Notes under the pieces: generated by a model
What the model was told of the DNA's origin: nothing
The model's database searches: none
The model's input: only the letters and a program-made list of their open reading frames with translations
NCBI GenBank assembly: GCA_030430385.1
Contig: JAUIFO010000001.1
Location: 372,001 to 436,000, forward strand
Reading direction: 5' to 3'
DNA from: Bacteroidia bacterium
GTDB lineage: Bacteria; Bacteroidota; Bacteroidia; Flavobacteriales; Flavobacteriaceae
DNA length: 64,000 bases
Program-made: the position numbers and the translations under genes
Part shown: positions 42,688-51,292 of the stretch, piece after piece
How positions within the stretch are numbered: the first letter of the stretch is position 1
Layout of the letters: each line of letters opens with the position of its first letter

Positions 42688-43794
42688 ATGCTTTGTATGG
42701 AAGATCAAGCCTTAACGCCTTCAAACCAACTTCAGCAATGTCAAAATTGTGAATCTGACTTAGAGGATCATTTTGAGTTTTGTCCCTATTGCGGACAAAA
42801 AACAAATGATGAGCTTACACTTGGTGTATTGTTTTACAATACCATAAGCAATTATTTTTCTTTCGATGCTAGATTTTTCAAGAGCTTTATTCCGTTAATG
42901 TTTAAGCCTGGCGACTTAGCAAACAAGTTTTTACAAGGAAAGCGTTTGTTGTATCTGCATCCAGCTCAAATGTATTTATTCGTATCTGTTATCTTCTTTT
43001 TTGTGGTATCCTTCAGTGCTAGAGAATGGGTTTTGGAAGCTGATCAAATCAATGAAAAAGTTGTTCATTCCGATTTTGAAGCTGAAGAAAAGCAGCTAGC
43101 TAAAAACACCTTAGATTCAGCTGAAATTGAGCAGATTATGGAACCTTTGAAAGCGAATAAAGGTGTTATAGGACTTGATGATGAAACTTTACAAATTACA
43201 GATTCTATCATAAAATCTGAAAACGCAAAACCCAAAGGCATAAATTCAAATTGGGGATTTAATAAAAAACAAATCGATTCTTTAATTGCTGCTGGAGCAG
43301 ATGATCAGGTTATATACAAAACAATGGGAATGTCTGATAATCCTGGTTTTTTAGAACAACGATTGTTTGCCAGATTGTTAAAACTAATGGAAGGAAAAGG
43401 TGCAGGTTCTATTGTTCAAGCCTTTTTTGACAGTATTCCAATTTCGATGTTTTTCTTGTTGCCTTTGTTTGCGCTAATCCTAAAGATCTTTTACTTTAAC
43501 AAGGGACGATATGCCTATCATTTGGTCTTCAGTTTCTATTTCTTCTCTTTTCTGTTTACGGTCTTTAGTATATTGTTAGCCATAAATCGATTTGTTCACG
43601 ATATACCAGATGTAATTGATTGGTTGGTTTTTGTGTCCACCTATTTTTATTTCTTAATCGCTTTGATTCGATTTTACAAGCAACATTGGTTTTTATCATG
43701 GATAAAAAGCGGCATCATAACATTTGTATTCTTAATGTTTGTGATTCCTACTGCTTTTGGTCTTTTAGCTGCCTTTTCTTTTTTTACAACCTAA
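42688..43794 (+). CDS. DUF3667 domain membrane protein with zinc ribbon
   Basis: 368 residues. An N-terminal zinc ribbon (CQNCESDLEDHFEFCPYCGQ) is followed by the DUF3667 core (DARFFKSFIPLMFKPGDLANKFLQGKR, split by the conserved Pro-Gly), one membrane helix near 95-115, a charged loop, and three or four helices in the C-terminal third. Function is unknown. The start may be three codons later (MEDQ). The gene ends overlapping uvrA by 4 bases in convergent orientation, so the two share no terminator. Confidence 0.87.
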   Translation: MLCMEDQALTPSNQLQQCQNCESDLEDHFEFCPYCGQKTNDELTLGVLFYNTISNYFSFDARFFKSFIPLMFKPGDLANKFLQGKRLLYLHPAQMYLFVSVIFFFVVSFSAREWVLEADQINEKVVHSDFEAEEKQLAKNTLDSAEIEQIMEPLKANKGVIGLDDETLQITDSIIKSENAKPKGINSNWGFNKKQIDSLIAAGADDQVIYKTMGMSDNPGFLEQRLFARLLKLMEGKGAGSIVQAFFDSIPISMFFLLPLFALILKIFYFNKGRYAYHLVFSFYFFSFLFTVFSILLAINRFVHDIPDVIDWLVFVSTYFYFLIALIRFYKQHWFLSWIKSGIITFVFLMFVIPTAFGLLAAFSFFTT

Positions 43795-46574
43795 AGCTTT
43801 TCTTTTAAAAACGTACCTGTAATCGATTTTGGGTTTTTTACAATCTCTTCAGGAGTGCCTTGAGCCACTAATTGTCCACCACGTTCGCCTCCTTCGGGAC
43901 CAAGATCAATAATATAATCAGCGCATTTTATGAGGTCGATATTATGTTCGATTACGATAATAGAATGTCCTTTTTCAATGAGTGCTTGAAAGGATTTTAG
44001 CAATTTCTGAATGTCATGAAAATGTAATCCAGTAGTAGGTTCGTCAAAAATAAACAAGGCATTATGACTTTTAGAGCCTTTACCTAAAAACGAAGCCAGT
44101 TTTATACGCTGCGCTTCACCACCAGAAAGCGTAGAAGAGCTTTGTCCTAAAGTCACATAACCTAATCCGACATCTTGAAGCGGTTGTAATTTGTTTTGAA
44201 TTTTGGTTTGTTTGTGCTCTGAAAAAAATGCGATGGCATCGTCGATAGTTAAATTTAAGATATCATCAATAGTTTTGTTGTTAAAGGTAACTTCTAGAAC
44301 TTCTTTTTTGAAACGCTTTCCATTACAGGTTTCACAAGTAAGATGAACATCTGCCATAAATTGCATTTCAATAGTTACTTCGCCTTCACCTTTACAAGTT
44401 TCACAGCGTCCGCCATCAACATTAAAACTAAAATGCTTGGCTTGGTAATTTCTAATCTTACTCAACTTTTGAGACGCAAATAAAGCACGAATATCATCAT
44501 AGGCTTTAATGTACGTCACAGGATTAGATCGAGATGAACGTCCAATAGGATTTTGATCTACAAACTCAATATGTTTTATGTTGCTAAAATTGCCTTTTAG
44601 TTCAGTAAACTGACCTGGTTTATCGCCAAAATCGGTTAGCTTTTTCTGCAATGCAGGAAATAATATTTTTTTGACCAAAGTACTTTTGCCACTACCAGAA
44701 ACTCCAGTGATTACTGTTAACATATCTAACGGAAAGACAACATCAATATTTTGAAGATTGTTTTCTCGTGCACCAATAATCTCTACTTGATATTTGGACG
44801 TTCTTCGCGTTTTTGGAATTTCAATTTCAAGTTTGCCATTTAAGTAATTCGAGGTAAGGGTTGATGATTTTAGGATGTCTTTAAATGTGCCTGTAGCAAC
44901 AACTTCACCTCCAAAAGTACCAGCTTCAGGGCCAATGTCTATAATTTCATCTGCAGCTTGCATGATGTCTTCATCGTGTTCTACAACAATAACCGTATTT
45001 CCTAAGTCTCTCAACGATTTTAAGACTTTAATAAGTTTTTGTGTGTCCTTAGGGTGCAAACCAATACTAGGTTCGTCTAAAATATACATCGATCCAACCA
45101 AACTACTTCCAAGAGAAGTTGCTAAGTTAATGCGCTGACTTTCGCCACCTGAAAGCGTATTTGATTTTCGGTTGAGTGTTAAATAGTCAAGACCAACATT
45201 GGTAAGAAATGAAAGTCGATTTGTGATTTCTTTCAATAAGCGATTTGCAATACTTATATCATGATCGTTGAGTTCTAATTGGTTGAAGAAGTTCACTAAT
45301 TTATGAAGCGGCATTTCAACTAAATCTGTTATTGTGGTTTGTCCAATCTTAACGTAATTTACTTCTTCTCTCAGGCGTTTACCATGACATACATTACATT
45401 TAGTTTTTCCTCTGTATCTAGAGAGCATTACACGATTTTGAATCTTGTAGGCTTTCGATTCTAATTCAGAGAAGAACGAATTAAGGCCTTCAAAATATTC
45501 GTTGCCTTCCCAAACAAGTTGTTTTTGTTCTGAAGTCAGCTCAAAATAAGGTTTATGAATAGGAAAATCAAATTTGTGTGAATTGTTAACTAATTGGTCA
45601 CGATACCAACTCATACTTTCGCCTCGCCAAGGAAAAATGGCATTATCATAAATTGATAATCCAGTATTTGGAATAACTAGATCTTCATCAATACCAATAA
45701 CATCTCCATAGCCTTCACATTTAGGACAGGCACCATAAGGATTATTAAAGCTGAATAAATGCACGTTTGGTTCGAGGAACGTCATGCCATCAAGTTCAAA
45801 CTTGTTGTTGAATTCAGTACGCTTTTTGTCTGAAAGATTTTCTATATAGCAAGTGCCTTTGCCTTCAAAGAAAGCCGTTTCAATAGCATCGGCTAAACGA
45901 TTGTAAAAATCTTCTTCGTGTTTAACCACAATTCGGTCAACGACCAGATTCAGATCTTTTTGAATGTTTTTTTCAATGGCCTCATCAATCCTCAATACTG
46001 CATCTTTGTGCTGCACTCTTGCATAACCTTGTTGATTAAGCACATTGAGTTTGTCTTCCATAGAACGACCTTCTTCAAGTAGGATAGGAGACAATAACAA
46101 AAGTTTAGATCTTTCATCAAATGACTTGACCAAGTCTAAAACATCTTTAGTACGATGTTTCTTTACTAAGTTACCTGAAATAGGAGAGTAGGTTTTTCCA
46201 ATTCTAGCAAATAGTAATTTTAAATAATCATATATTTCAGTAGACGTACCAACAGTAGATCTAGGATTTGTTGAGTTTACCTTTTGTTCAATAGCGATAG
46301 CTGGAGCAATTCCTTTGATGAAATCTACTTTAGGTTTATTAAGCCTTCCCAGGAATTGCCTTGCATAACTTGACAAGCTTTCTACATAGCGTCGTTGTCC
46401 TTCAGCATACAACGTATCGAATGCTAAACTAGATTTTCCTGAGCCAGACAAACCAGTAATTACCACAAGTTTTTGTCTTGGTATAACAACATCAATATTT
46501 TTGAGATTGTGCAATTTAGCACCTTTAATAATGATGTTTTCTTTAGGATTTACATCTAAAATATTAGTATTCAT
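43791..46574 (-). CDS. uvrA: Excinuclease ABC subunit A
   Basis: Damage-recognition ATPase of nucleotide excision repair, acting with UvrB and UvrC. Two ABC modules are present: Walker A GLSGSGKSS near the start and GVSGSGKST near residue 630, with signature motifs LSGGESQRINLA and LSGGEAQRIKLA. Zinc-binding cysteine pairs appear as CPKCEGYG, CNVCHGKR, CETCKGEG and CETCNGKRF. The length of 927 aa is standard. A probable -7 box TATCTTTG lies 26 bases upstream. Confidence 0.97.
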   Translation of the reverse strand: MNTNILDVNPKENIIIKGAKLHNLKNIDVVIPRQKLVVITGLSGSGKSSLAFDTLYAEGQRRYVESLSSYARQFLGRLNKPKVDFIKGIAPAIAIEQKVNSTNPRSTVGTSTEIYDYLKLLFARIGKTYSPISGNLVKKHRTKDVLDLVKSFDERSKLLLLSPILLEEGRSMEDKLNVLNQQGYARVQHKDAVLRIDEAIEKNIQKDLNLVVDRIVVKHEEDFYNRLADAIETAFFEGKGTCYIENLSDKKRTEFNNKFELDGMTFLEPNVHLFSFNNPYGACPKCEGYGDVIGIDEDLVIPNTGLSIYDNAIFPWRGESMSWYRDQLVNNSHKFDFPIHKPYFELTSEQKQLVWEGNEYFEGLNSFFSELESKAYKIQNRVMLSRYRGKTKCNVCHGKRLREEVNYVKIGQTTITDLVEMPLHKLVNFFNQLELNDHDISIANRLLKEITNRLSFLTNVGLDYLTLNRKSNTLSGGESQRINLATSLGSSLVGSMYILDEPSIGLHPKDTQKLIKVLKSLRDLGNTVIVVEHDEDIMQAADEIIDIGPEAGTFGGEVVATGTFKDILKSSTLTSNYLNGKLEIEIPKTRRTSKYQVEIIGARENNLQNIDVVFPLDMLTVITGVSGSGKSTLVKKILFPALQKKLTDFGDKPGQFTELKGNFSNIKHIEFVDQNPIGRSSRSNPVTYIKAYDDIRALFASQKLSKIRNYQAKHFSFNVDGGRCETCKGEGEVTIEMQFMADVHLTCETCNGKRFKKEVLEVTFNNKTIDDILNLTIDDAIAFFSEHKQTKIQNKLQPLQDVGLGYVTLGQSSSTLSGGEAQRIKLASFLGKGSKSHNALFIFDEPTTGLHFHDIQKLLKSFQALIEKGHSIIVIEHNIDLIKCADYIIDLGPEGGERGGQLVAQGTPEEIVKNPKSITGTFLKEKL

Positions 46575-46599
46575 AAGAGTTTCAGGAAAATAAGATGTG

Positions 46600-46607
46600 C
46601 AAAGATA
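46600..46607 (-). promoter_or_regulatory. Candidate -7 box of uvrA
   Basis: TATCTTTG on the minus strand matches TAnnTTTG. No -33 partner was recognised. Confidence 0.35.
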
Positions 46608-46803
46608 CTATAAGTATTTTAGCATTTAAAATAGATTTGTCTTCATAAAAATGTTAAAGTTTGGGTGTTTTTTTTGGAATTTCGGAATGATTGTTGTTAT
46701 ATTTGGTTTATAACTCATTAAAAAAGAGACGCCTATTACATAATATTACTTTATAAAGTTTAACCCCAAGCTAAGATTTATTCTTTGCAATAAAGTAATT
46801 ATT

Positions 46804-47388
46804 ATGAGACACGAACTTATCACAGACGCTGTTTTAGTGAGGAACTACATGGATGGAGACGAGAGTGCTTTATCGATTCTAATTCACAGACACAAACAAA
46901 GAATTTACAGTTTTATCTATTCTAAGGTATTTGATAAAGATATCACTGAAGACATTTTTCAAGACGCTTTTATTAAAGTTATCAAGAATTTAAAACTTGG
47001 TAAATACAATGAAGAAGGTAAATTTTTACCTTGGGTAATGCGTATTTCACACAATTTGGTTATTGATCATTTTAGAAAGAATAGCAGAATGCCGAAATTT
47101 GATAATACTGGAGAGTTTAGTATTTTTTCAGTGCTAGGTGATAGTGCTTTAAATGCTGAAAAACAAATCATTAAGGAGCAAGTAGAATGTGACTTACGTC
47201 GTATTATAGAAGAACTTCCAGAAGATCAAAAAGAAGTGTTATTGATGCGTATGTATAAAGATATGAGTTTCAAGGAAATCTCAGAACGTACAGGTGTAAG
47301 TATCAATACTGCATTAGGTAGAATGCGCTATGCACTCATTAATTTAAGAAAGGTGATTGATAAAAATAATATCATTTTAACCAATTGA
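46804..47388 (+). CDS. ECF-type RNA polymerase sigma factor
   Basis: 194-residue sigma-70 family protein of the extracytoplasmic-function group. Region 2 is seen in DITEDIFQDAFIKVIKNL and the -10 recognition part FLPWVMRISHNLVIDHFRK; region 4 in LPEDQKEVLLMRMYKDMSFKE with the helix-turn-helix ISERTGVSINTALGRMRYA. No adjacent anti-sigma factor of usual size exists; instead a 47-codon ORF follows 56 bases downstream and shares the terminator. The regulon is unknown. Confidence 0.92.
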   Translation: MRHELITDAVLVRNYMDGDESALSILIHRHKQRIYSFIYSKVFDKDITEDIFQDAFIKVIKNLKLGKYNEEGKFLPWVMRISHNLVIDHFRKNSRMPKFDNTGEFSIFSVLGDSALNAEKQIIKEQVECDLRRIIEELPEDQKEVLLMRMYKDMSFKEISERTGVSINTALGRMRYALINLRKVIDKNNIILTN

Positions 47389-47444
47389 TACAATAAGTTA
47401 AGTTTTGCAACGTTATTGGGATACACAAACCAAAAAACCAAGAA

Positions 47445-47588
47445 ATGGCAAAACTTTACTCTGAATGTTCACAAACAAATGAAACCCTAAATCCAAAAAA
47501 AGAAACCGTTGATTTTCTTTTAAATTATTCTAAGGCTTTAAGTGTTATACATTGTAATAATTTGAAGTTTGAAGCACTTCAAAACTAA
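47445..47588 (+). CDS. Small protein encoded behind the sigma factor (47 aa)
   Basis: ATG to TAA frame of 47 codons (MAKLYSECSQTNETLNPKKE ... ALQN) between the sigma gene and a strong terminator. It is polar in the first half and amphipathic in the second (VDFLLNYSKALSVI). Codon use is ordinary for this genome. The position on the same transcript makes a role with the sigma factor conceivable, but that is inference. I recall similar short ORFs behind flavobacterial sigma genes, without certainty. Confidence 0.6.
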   Translation: MAKLYSECSQTNETLNPKKETVDFLLNYSKALSVIHCNNLKFEALQN

Positions 47589-47596
47589 ATTGGAAA

Positions 47597-47630
47597 AATC
47601 CTGATTCGTTAGTCATCAGGATTTTTTTTT
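47597..47630 (+). terminator. Terminator of the sigma factor transcript
   Basis: Stem AATCCTGAT / ATCAGGATT is followed by nine to ten T. Confidence 0.92.
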
Positions 47631-47651
47631 GTGTATAGATTTTTGTCTTAT

Positions 47652-47722
47652 GTTATTCCGACCGAAACAGTGGAATCTATTTATTTCAAAGCAAAAGATT
47701 TCTCGACTGCGCTCGAAATGAC
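47652..47722. repeat. Intergenic inverted-repeat element (GTCATTTCGA type)
   Basis: Two 27-base arms (47652-47678 and 47696-47722) are imperfect reverse complements around a 17-base loop; the outer right end reads GTCATTTCGAGCGCAGTCGA on the minus strand. This kind of element is dispersed in Flavobacteriaceae genomes (recollection, not searched). It lies just beyond the 3' end of nth. Confidence 0.65.
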
Positions 47723-47745
47723 AATTGAAGGAGAAATGATAGCTA

Positions 47746-48402
47746 TTATTTTTTCTTCTTGTAATAATCATCAATCACAGACTTTCGTCCAATTGTTATA
47801 GTGATAATGTCTTTATCTAAATCCCATCCTCGTGCTGGTGAATACTCACGACCATACCAAATGATTTGAAGATGTAGATCATTCCATAACGCTTCAGGGA
47901 ATAAACGTTTTGCATCTTTTTCAGTTTGAATCACATTTTTACCATTACTTAAATTCCATCTGTACATTAGTCGATGAATATGAGTATCAACAGGAAACGC
48001 AGGTATTCCGAAAGCTTGCGATAAAACCACAGCTGCAGTTTTATGACCAACAGCTGGTAAAGCTTCTAGGGCTTCGTAGGTTTGTGGTACTTTGCCATCA
48101 TACTTATCAATTAGAATTTGAGATAAGCCATAAATGCCTTTACTTTTCATTGGTGATAAACCTACAGGTTTAATGATCTCTCTAATGTCTTCCACAGAAA
48201 GCTTTACCATATCATAAGGATTGTCGGCTTTCTCAAACAGCAAAGGTGTAATTTGATTGACACGCACATCTGTACTTTGTGCCGACATTAGTACAGCTAC
48301 TAACAATGTGTAAGGATCTTTGTGATCTAAAGGAATTGGAATTGTAGGATAAAGCTCTTTTAACGTATTAATAACAAAATCTACTTTTTCTTGCTTGGTC
48401 AT
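47746..48402 (-). CDS. nth: Endonuclease III family DNA glycosylase lacking the iron-sulfur cluster
   Basis: 218-residue base-excision repair glycosylase/AP lyase for oxidised pyrimidines. The helix-hairpin-helix LPAVGHKTAAVV contains the catalytic Lys121, and Asp139 follows in FPVDTHIHRL; both are as in E. coli Nth. The C-terminal Cys-X6-Cys-X2-Cys-X5-Cys loop that binds 4Fe-4S in most members is missing: the end reads YGREYSPARGWDLDKDII, and the whole protein has no cysteine. It is divergent from bcp with only 35 bases between the start codons. Confidence 0.9.
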   Translation of the reverse strand: MTKQEKVDFVINTLKELYPTIPIPLDHKDPYTLLVAVLMSAQSTDVRVNQITPLLFEKADNPYDMVKLSVEDIREIIKPVGLSPMKSKGIYGLSQILIDKYDGKVPQTYEALEALPAVGHKTAAVVLSQAFGIPAFPVDTHIHRLMYRWNLSNGKNVIQTEKDAKRLFPEALWNDLHLQIIWYGREYSPARGWDLDKDIITITIGRKSVIDDYYKKKK

Positions 48403-48408
48403 AAGTTG

Positions 48409-48416
48409 TATTTTTG
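48409..48416 (+). promoter_or_regulatory. Candidate -7 box of bcp
   Basis: TATTTTTG lies 21 bases before the ATG. It overlaps the upstream alternative start in the same frame, which supports the downstream ATG. Confidence 0.4.
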
Positions 48417-48437
48417 CAACGCGTAAATTTACTAATT

Positions 48438-48893
48438 ATGACACAATTAAAAGTAGGAGATAAAGCTCCGAATTTTTCAGCATTAGACGAACAAGGCAAT
48501 ACAATTTCCTTAGGGGATTACAAAGGTAAAAAGCTTGTGGTTTTCTTTTATCCAAAAGCGAGCACACCTGGTTGTACAGTTGAAGCTTGCAATTTAAACG
48601 ATAATTTTGAGCGATTTCAATCATTGGGTTACGAAATTTTAGGCGTTAGTGCAGATAGTGCTAAAAGACAGTCTAATTTTAAAAATAAATACGGATTTAA
48701 ATATCCGCTATTAGCAGATGAAGATAAATCTGTGATTAAAGCTTTCGATGTTTGGGGACCGAAAAAGTTTATGGGAAGAGTGTTTGATGGCATTCATAGA
48801 ATCACCTTTGTAATTAATGAAAAAGGAATTATTGAAGATATCATCACTAAAGTTAAAACCAAAGATCATGCTAATCAAATATTAAACGACTAG
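48438..48893 (+). CDS. bcp: Thioredoxin-dependent peroxiredoxin (Bcp/PrxQ)
   Basis: 151-residue peroxidase that reduces hydrogen and organic peroxides with electrons from thioredoxin. The peroxidatic cysteine is Cys46 in PKASTPGCTVEAC, and Cys51 five residues later is the resolving cysteine of the PrxQ alpha2 type. The start at MTQLKVGDKAPNF fits the family; the frame extends 8 codons upstream into a promoter box. It has a bidirectional terminator downstream. Confidence 0.95.
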   Translation: MTQLKVGDKAPNFSALDEQGNTISLGDYKGKKLVVFFYPKASTPGCTVEACNLNDNFERFQSLGYEILGVSADSAKRQSNFKNKYGFKYPLLADEDKSVIKAFDVWGPKKFMGRVFDGIHRITFVINEKGIIEDIITKVKTKDHANQILND

Positions 48894-48911
48894 TAGTATT
48901 TGTTATAAGTG

Positions 48912-48957
48912 AAAAAGCCGCTGCATTTTGAGAAACCTCAATGACCAGCGGCTTTTT
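48912..48957. terminator. Bidirectional terminator
   Basis: Stem AAAAAGCCGCTG / CAGCGGCTTTTT with a 22-base loop serves bcp and the convergent gene on its right. Confidence 0.9.
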
Positions 48958-48975
48958 ATTTTTATGATAATCTGT

Positions 48976-50427
48976 TTAATCTCCTAAGTGGACTTGTTCA
49001 GATTCACATCCAAATAAACTTTTTTCTTTAATGAGTTTGGCAACACCTTGAGGAAGCATAGTTTCCCATTCATCATTACCCTCAGCAATCATTTTAAGTA
49101 CTGTTCTAGAGAATATAGTTAAAATAGATTCGTCATAATCTGTAATGTCCACAACTTTTCCGTTGTACTTGAAGAATTTGTAAAGCTCCTTCATTCTTGG
49201 GTGTACTTTTAAGTTTTCACTTGTGGTTAATGTATCATCATCATTCTGCATTGGATATAAGTACACACGTAAATCTTTAAAGAATAATTTTCCGAAGGCT
49301 TCTAAAATACCACCACTTAAATGGCGATAATATTTTTCGTCAAAAATATCTACCAGATTGTTAACTCCCATAGCTAATCCCATTCTGCTCTTCGTATATT
49401 GAGAGAAATATTCAACGAGTTTGTAGTACTCTTGGAAATTAGAGATCAGTACGGTTTGACCTAGAGAACACAACAATCGTGCTCTATCCATAAAGTCTTG
49501 TTCGTCGATTTCTCCTTCTGCTCTTAGATTAGATAGCGTAATTTCAAAGATAACCTGAGTTTTATCAGCATCAACTTTATTCTCTTTAATGAACATATCA
49601 TAAGATTTCTTATACATGTCCATATTCACTTTGGTTACTGGTCTGAAACTTCCACGTAAGGCTAAAATGTTCTTTTTGTATAAGACTCTAGCTGGTAGAA
49701 CATTGTTTCCGTCTGGAGCAAACATGACAGCGTCTGTCATACCATTTTTAACCAATTGTAAACTCATCAAACGATTGTCTACATCTTTAAATATTGGACC
49801 AGAGAAATTAATAGTGTCTATTTCAACCTGATCCTTATGTAAATGATCGTATAGATATCTCAGTAATTTTTTAGGCTCATTGTATTTGTAAAACGCACCA
49901 TAAATAAGATTAGTTCCTAAAACACCTAAGGTTTCTTGTTGTAATCTTGCATCATTTTCTTTGAAACGAATGTGAAGTACGATTTCGTTGTATTCTTCAT
50001 TAGGATCAATTTGATATTTGATTCCAACCCAGCCATGACCTTTATATTTCTTTGCAAAGTCAATTGTAGCAACAGTATTGGCATAAGCAAAGAACATTTT
50101 ATTTGGATGTGCATCTCTAGTAATTCGTTCTTCAACGAGATTAATTTCATGCTCCAACATTTTACGAAGTCTAGCTTCGGTAACGTAACGTTTGTCATCT
50201 TCAATACCATAAATGGCATCACTAAAAGCTTTGTCGTAAGCAGACATCGCTTTTGCGATTGTTCCTGAAGCGCCTCCAGCTCTAAAAAACTGACGTACAG
50301 TTTCTTGTCCTGCACCAATCTCAGCAAAGGTTCCGTAAATGTTCTCGTTGAGGTTAATTCTTAAGCATTTGGTTTTTAACGAAGGAATTTCGTCAAACTC
50401 TCTATCTCCTTTTAAGGTTATTTCCAT
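48976..50427 (-). CDS. Conserved Bacteroidota protein of unknown function (about 483 aa)
   Basis: A large soluble protein that I recognise only as a conserved family in Bacteroidota, sometimes labelled nicotinate-nucleotide adenylyltransferase or TonB-dependent receptor without motif support. I see no HxGH nucleotidyltransferase motif, signal peptide or membrane helix. Well-formed stretches are AEIGAGQETVRQFFRAGGAS near the N-terminus (possible ligand loop), LGVLGTNLIYGAF, and MGLAMGVNNLVDIFDEKYY. The frame opens at a GTG at 50454, but that codon lies in a probable -7 promoter box, so the ATG giving MEITLKGDREFDE is used here. Confidence 0.8.
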   Translation of the reverse strand: MEITLKGDREFDEIPSLKTKCLRINLNENIYGTFAEIGAGQETVRQFFRAGGASGTIAKAMSAYDKAFSDAIYGIEDDKRYVTEARLRKMLEHEINLVEERITRDAHPNKMFFAYANTVATIDFAKKYKGHGWVGIKYQIDPNEEYNEIVLHIRFKENDARLQQETLGVLGTNLIYGAFYKYNEPKKLLRYLYDHLHKDQVEIDTINFSGPIFKDVDNRLMSLQLVKNGMTDAVMFAPDGNNVLPARVLYKKNILALRGSFRPVTKVNMDMYKKSYDMFIKENKVDADKTQVIFEITLSNLRAEGEIDEQDFMDRARLLCSLGQTVLISNFQEYYKLVEYFSQYTKSRMGLAMGVNNLVDIFDEKYYRHLSGGILEAFGKLFFKDLRVYLYPMQNDDDTLTTSENLKVHPRMKELYKFFKYNGKVVDITDYDESILTIFSRTVLKMIAEGNDEWETMLPQGVAKLIKEKSLFGCESEQVHLGD

Positions 50428-50453
50428 TTCTAGTCTGGGTTTTGTCAACTTCA

Positions 50454-50461
50454 CAAAGGTA
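50454..50461 (-). promoter_or_regulatory. Candidate -7 box that decides a start
   Basis: TACCTTTG on the minus strand; it covers the alternative GTG start of the unknown-function gene. No clear -33 element was seen. Confidence 0.4.
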
Positions 50462-50495
50462 TTAAAAACGCAGGTATAACTAAAAAAATTAGTTT

Positions 50496-50503
50496 TATTT
50501 TTG
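50496..50503 (+). promoter_or_regulatory. Candidate -7 box of the MBL hydrolase gene
   Basis: TATTTTTG lies 17 bases before the TTG start codon. No clear -33 element was seen. Confidence 0.35.
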
Positions 50504-50520
50504 TTCCAAACTTTCTTGCA

Positions 50521-51282
50521 TTGAAAATAACATTTTTAGGAACAGGGACATCTCAAGGAATTCCAGTCATTGGAAGTGATCATCCTGTTTGTTTAAGTAC
50601 AAATCCTAAAGATAAGCGCTTGCGTGTTTCAATTTTGGTTGAATGGGATAACTATACCTATGTTGTAGATTGTGGACCAGACTTTAGACAGCAGATGCTA
50701 CGTGCTAACTGCAACGCCATAGATGGCATCTTGTTTACACATGAACATGCAGATCATACAGCTGGTATTGACGATATAAGACCGTTTTATTTTCGGCAAG
50801 GTGATATTCATTTTTATGCGCATGAGCGTGTGTTTGAGCAACTCAGACAGAGATTTCATTATATTTTCACTACAGAACCTAAATATCCTGGTGTTCCAAG
50901 TGTTATTAAAAATGAAATTAAAAATGAACCGTTTACTTTAGGGAATCTGAATATCATTCCTATAAATGGATTCCATCATAAACTTCAGGTGTTTGGTTTT
51001 AGGTTTGGAGATTTTGCATATTTAACAGATATGAAAACCATTCCTGAAGACGAAATATCTAAATTAAAAGGCTTAAAGGTTTTGGTTGTTAATGCTTTGC
51101 GTGAAGCTGAGCATATTTCACATTTTAATGTGACTGAAGCACTTGCGCTTATAGATATTGTAAAGCCTGAAACAGCTTATTTAACACATGTTAGTCATTA
51201 TCTTGGATTTCATGATGAGGTACAACAAAACCTCCCAGAAAACGTTTTTTTAGCATACGATACTTTACAAATAACACTCTAA
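50521..51282 (+). CDS. MBL-fold metal-dependent hydrolase (PhnP-like)
   Basis: 253 residues of the metallo-beta-lactamase fold with the ligand motif THEHADH (His74, His76, Asp78, His79), further ligands in NGFHHKLQV, Asp in AYLTDMKTI, and the last His in YLTHVSHYLG. The CGPDFRQQ stretch is typical of PhnP-type cyclic phosphodiesterases and related phosphodiesterases; the substrate is not certain. TTG is the start, because the conserved KITFLGTGTSQG begins at the second codon. The next gene starts 10 bases later. Confidence 0.92.
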   Translation: MKITFLGTGTSQGIPVIGSDHPVCLSTNPKDKRLRVSILVEWDNYTYVVDCGPDFRQQMLRANCNAIDGILFTHEHADHTAGIDDIRPFYFRQGDIHFYAHERVFEQLRQRFHYIFTTEPKYPGVPSVIKNEIKNEPFTLGNLNIIPINGFHHKLQVFGFRFGDFAYLTDMKTIPEDEISKLKGLKVLVVNALREAEHISHFNVTEALALIDIVKPETAYLTHVSHYLGFHDEVQQNLPENVFLAYDTLQITL

Positions 51283-51292
51283 ATATTCTACT

